From the NCBI GenBank assembly GCA_004195035.1, contig SGBD01000001.1:186001-250000 (forward strand): DNA of 64,000 nucleotides, in the 5' to 3' direction. Below the pieces are notes generated by a model. It saw only the letters and a list, made by a program, of their open reading frames with translations. It made no database searches and was not told where the DNA came from. How positions within the stretch are numbered: the first letter of the stretch is position 1; the number at the start of each line of letters is the position of its first letter. The DNA comes from Candidatus Acidulodesulfobacterium ferriphilum. Its GTDB lineage: Bacteria > SZUA-79 > Acidulodesulfobacterales > Acidulodesulfobacteraceae. The position numbers were made by a program, and so were the translations under genes. Of this stretch, positions 62,867 to 64,000 are shown piece after piece.

Positions 62867-64000
62867 GTGAAAAATATTTTCAATAATATAAATATAAACA
62901 ATATAAACAAACTCTACGACCTTTACCTTAAATCCGAACAAAACCGTTTAATAAAGCGTAAAGACGCCTCTCTGAACGCCGTCATTGTTTTTCCAAACTA
63001 TTACGGCGTTGCAATGTCAAATTTAGGCTTTTTAAGGGCATACGAATTAATTAATCAATCCGGCTTTATATCATGCGACAGGGCTTTTTTGCAGGATGAC
63101 ACATCAAAAGGCATCATATCCTTAGAAACCGGAAAAAGGCTCCAAACTTACGACCTTATATTTTTTTCTTTAAGCTATGAAAATGATTTTTATAATATTC
63201 TTTCAATTTTAGATGCCGGACAAATTCCGTTTTTATCCGCGGATAGAGACAAAACATTTCCGCTTATTATGGCAGGAGGAGTAATCGCTTTCTTAAACCC
63301 TGAACCTGTCGCCCCCATTTTTGATATGTTATTCGTTGGAGAGGCTGAGGCGATATTCCCTGATTTTTTTAAAAATATTGAAAAGCATAATAGAATATCG
63401 CTAAAAAAAAATAAGAATGAAATTATAGAAGATTGTGGAAAAATTAGCGGTATTTATGTTCCTGCCGCTTATCAATTTATATTTGACGCTAAAAAAGTAA
63501 ATGTATTGAAAGAAATTAAAATCCTTCCCCGTTTCCCCGAAAAAATAAAACGAAGATGGGCGGGCAAAGATTTTATTTCTTCTTCGGCTATTACCACAAA
63601 ATTTTCCGAACTCAGCAACATAAATATGATCGAAATAGAACGGGGATGTAAAAGGGGGTGCCGTTTTTGCAGCGCGGGATATATCTATTTGCCGTTAAGG
63701 GAATCTAAACCCGATGATGTTTTAAAAACGATTGAATCGCTAAATGAAAACGAGAAAGCGGGGTTTGTGGGATTAGGCACAATGGACAGTAAAAATATCA
63801 GGAGGTTTATGGAGTTTTCATTGAACTCCAAAAAACCCTTTTCGTTATCGTCGATAAGGTTTGACTGCCTCGACGAAAATAATTTGAATTTAATAAAAGA
63901 AACTGGTTTAAAGACGATAACGCTCGGCATAGAAACGGGTTCTTCGAGACTTAAAAGATTGATAAACAAAGATATAAAAAATGAGGAAATAATAATTGTC
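62867..64000 (+). CDS. Radical SAM protein with N-terminal B12-like domain (3' end outside window)
   Basis: The frame is open from GTG 62867 to the window end (378 codons visible). A B12-binding-like N-terminal region contains PNYYGVAMSNLGFLRAYELI and a GGVIAFLNPEPVAPIFD strand near residue 155. The radical SAM core has EIERGCKRGCRFCSAGYIY near residue 258, with the CxxxCxxC cluster cysteines. It resembles the group annotated as radical SAM/B12 family of unknown function (TIGR03960-like); this is from memory. The start four bases after cbiX suggests co-transcription. Confidence 0.85.
   Translation, partial: MKNIFNNININNINKLYDLYLKSEQNRLIKRKDASLNAVIVFPNYYGVAMSNLGFLRAYELINQSGFISCDRAFLQDDTSKGIISLETGKRLQTYDLIFFSLSYENDFYNILSILDAGQIPFLSADRDKTFPLIMAGGVIAFLNPEPVAPIFDMLFVGEAEAIFPDFFKNIEKHNRISLKKNKNEIIEDCGKISGIYVPAAYQFIFDAKKVNVLKEIKILPRFPEKIKRRWAGKDFISSSAITTKFSELSNINMIEIERGCKRGCRFCSAGYIYLPLRESKPDDVLKTIESLNENEKAGFVGLGTMDSKNIRRFMEFSLNSKKPFSLSSIRFDCLDENNLNLIKETGLKTITLGIETGSSRLKRLINKDIKNEEIIIV

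Overview
The window is about 64 kb of AT-rich bacterial chromosome with mostly single-copy housekeeping genes. The organism looks Gram-negative and deltaproteobacteria-like: it has SecDF, TatC, a type IV pilus secretin with PilMNOP, a RodZ-like protein beside a pilus-type TPR lipoprotein, GmhA, a B12-binding radical SAM protein, rubredoxins, TusA and thiol-disulfide proteins. An anaerobic or microaerophilic sulfur-metabolising lineage, such as the acidophilic Sva0485/Acidulodesulfobacterales group, would fit. That placement is a guess from gene content and base composition, not a proven one.

Layout. Bases 1-9500 hold secD-secF-recJ, then pilM-pilN-pilO on the + strand, converging on pilP-pilQ-tatC on the - strand, with tusA behind them. 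Bases 9600-24700 hold a membrane protein, a - strand run (rodZ-like, TPR lipoprotein, PfkB kinase, mtnP, tsaC/sua5, small transporter, purE), then purH, purD, gmhA, argS, an Opp/Dpp-type ATPase pair and a DksA-like protein. Two copies of one 162-bp inverted-repeat element (MITE-like) sit at 9617-9778 and 19727-19888. Bases 24800-45440 hold dgt, a frameshifted and an intact rubredoxin, a DsbA-like protein, thiD, polX, yggT, divIVA, an NRAMP-family transporter, an HpnR-like radical SAM protein, the rpsF-rpsR-DUF2232-rplI-dnaB operon, a ROK kinase, a diguanylate cyclase, a DUF815 ATPase, thiC and thiE.

Bases 45900-56440 are accessory. They consist of two back-to-back genomic islands, each bounded by a direct repeat of a tRNA 3' half. 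Island 1 (tRNA-Lys, 48-bp repeats) carries a degraded CRISPR mini-array whose repeat contains the exact Cas12a crRNA handle, several gene fragments, a frameshifted membrane protein, an AbiEii-like nucleotidyltransferase pair and a RelBE-type pair. Island 2 (tRNA-Thr, 53-bp repeats) carries a probable restriction-modification locus with an XRE regulator and a shared repeated operator-like motif, plus an AlbA_4/Schlafen-type protein. A broken tyrosine recombinase lies between the two islands.

Bases 56440-64000 return to core genes: two roadblock-like proteins, tRNA-Glu, cheZ, a TlpA-like thioredoxin, smpB, ssrA (tmRNA, tag ADNYDYALAA), a class II aldolase-like protein, an ABC ATPase, a small CbiX/SirB-type chelatase and the start of a radical SAM gene cut by the window edge.

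The most unusual items are the orphan Cas12a-type repeats in island 1, the tandem tRNA islands, the paired operator motif of the restriction-modification locus, the MITE-like element with flanking duplications, the palindromic GC-rich insert at the start of pilP, and three single-base frameshifts (a rubredoxin and two island membrane proteins).
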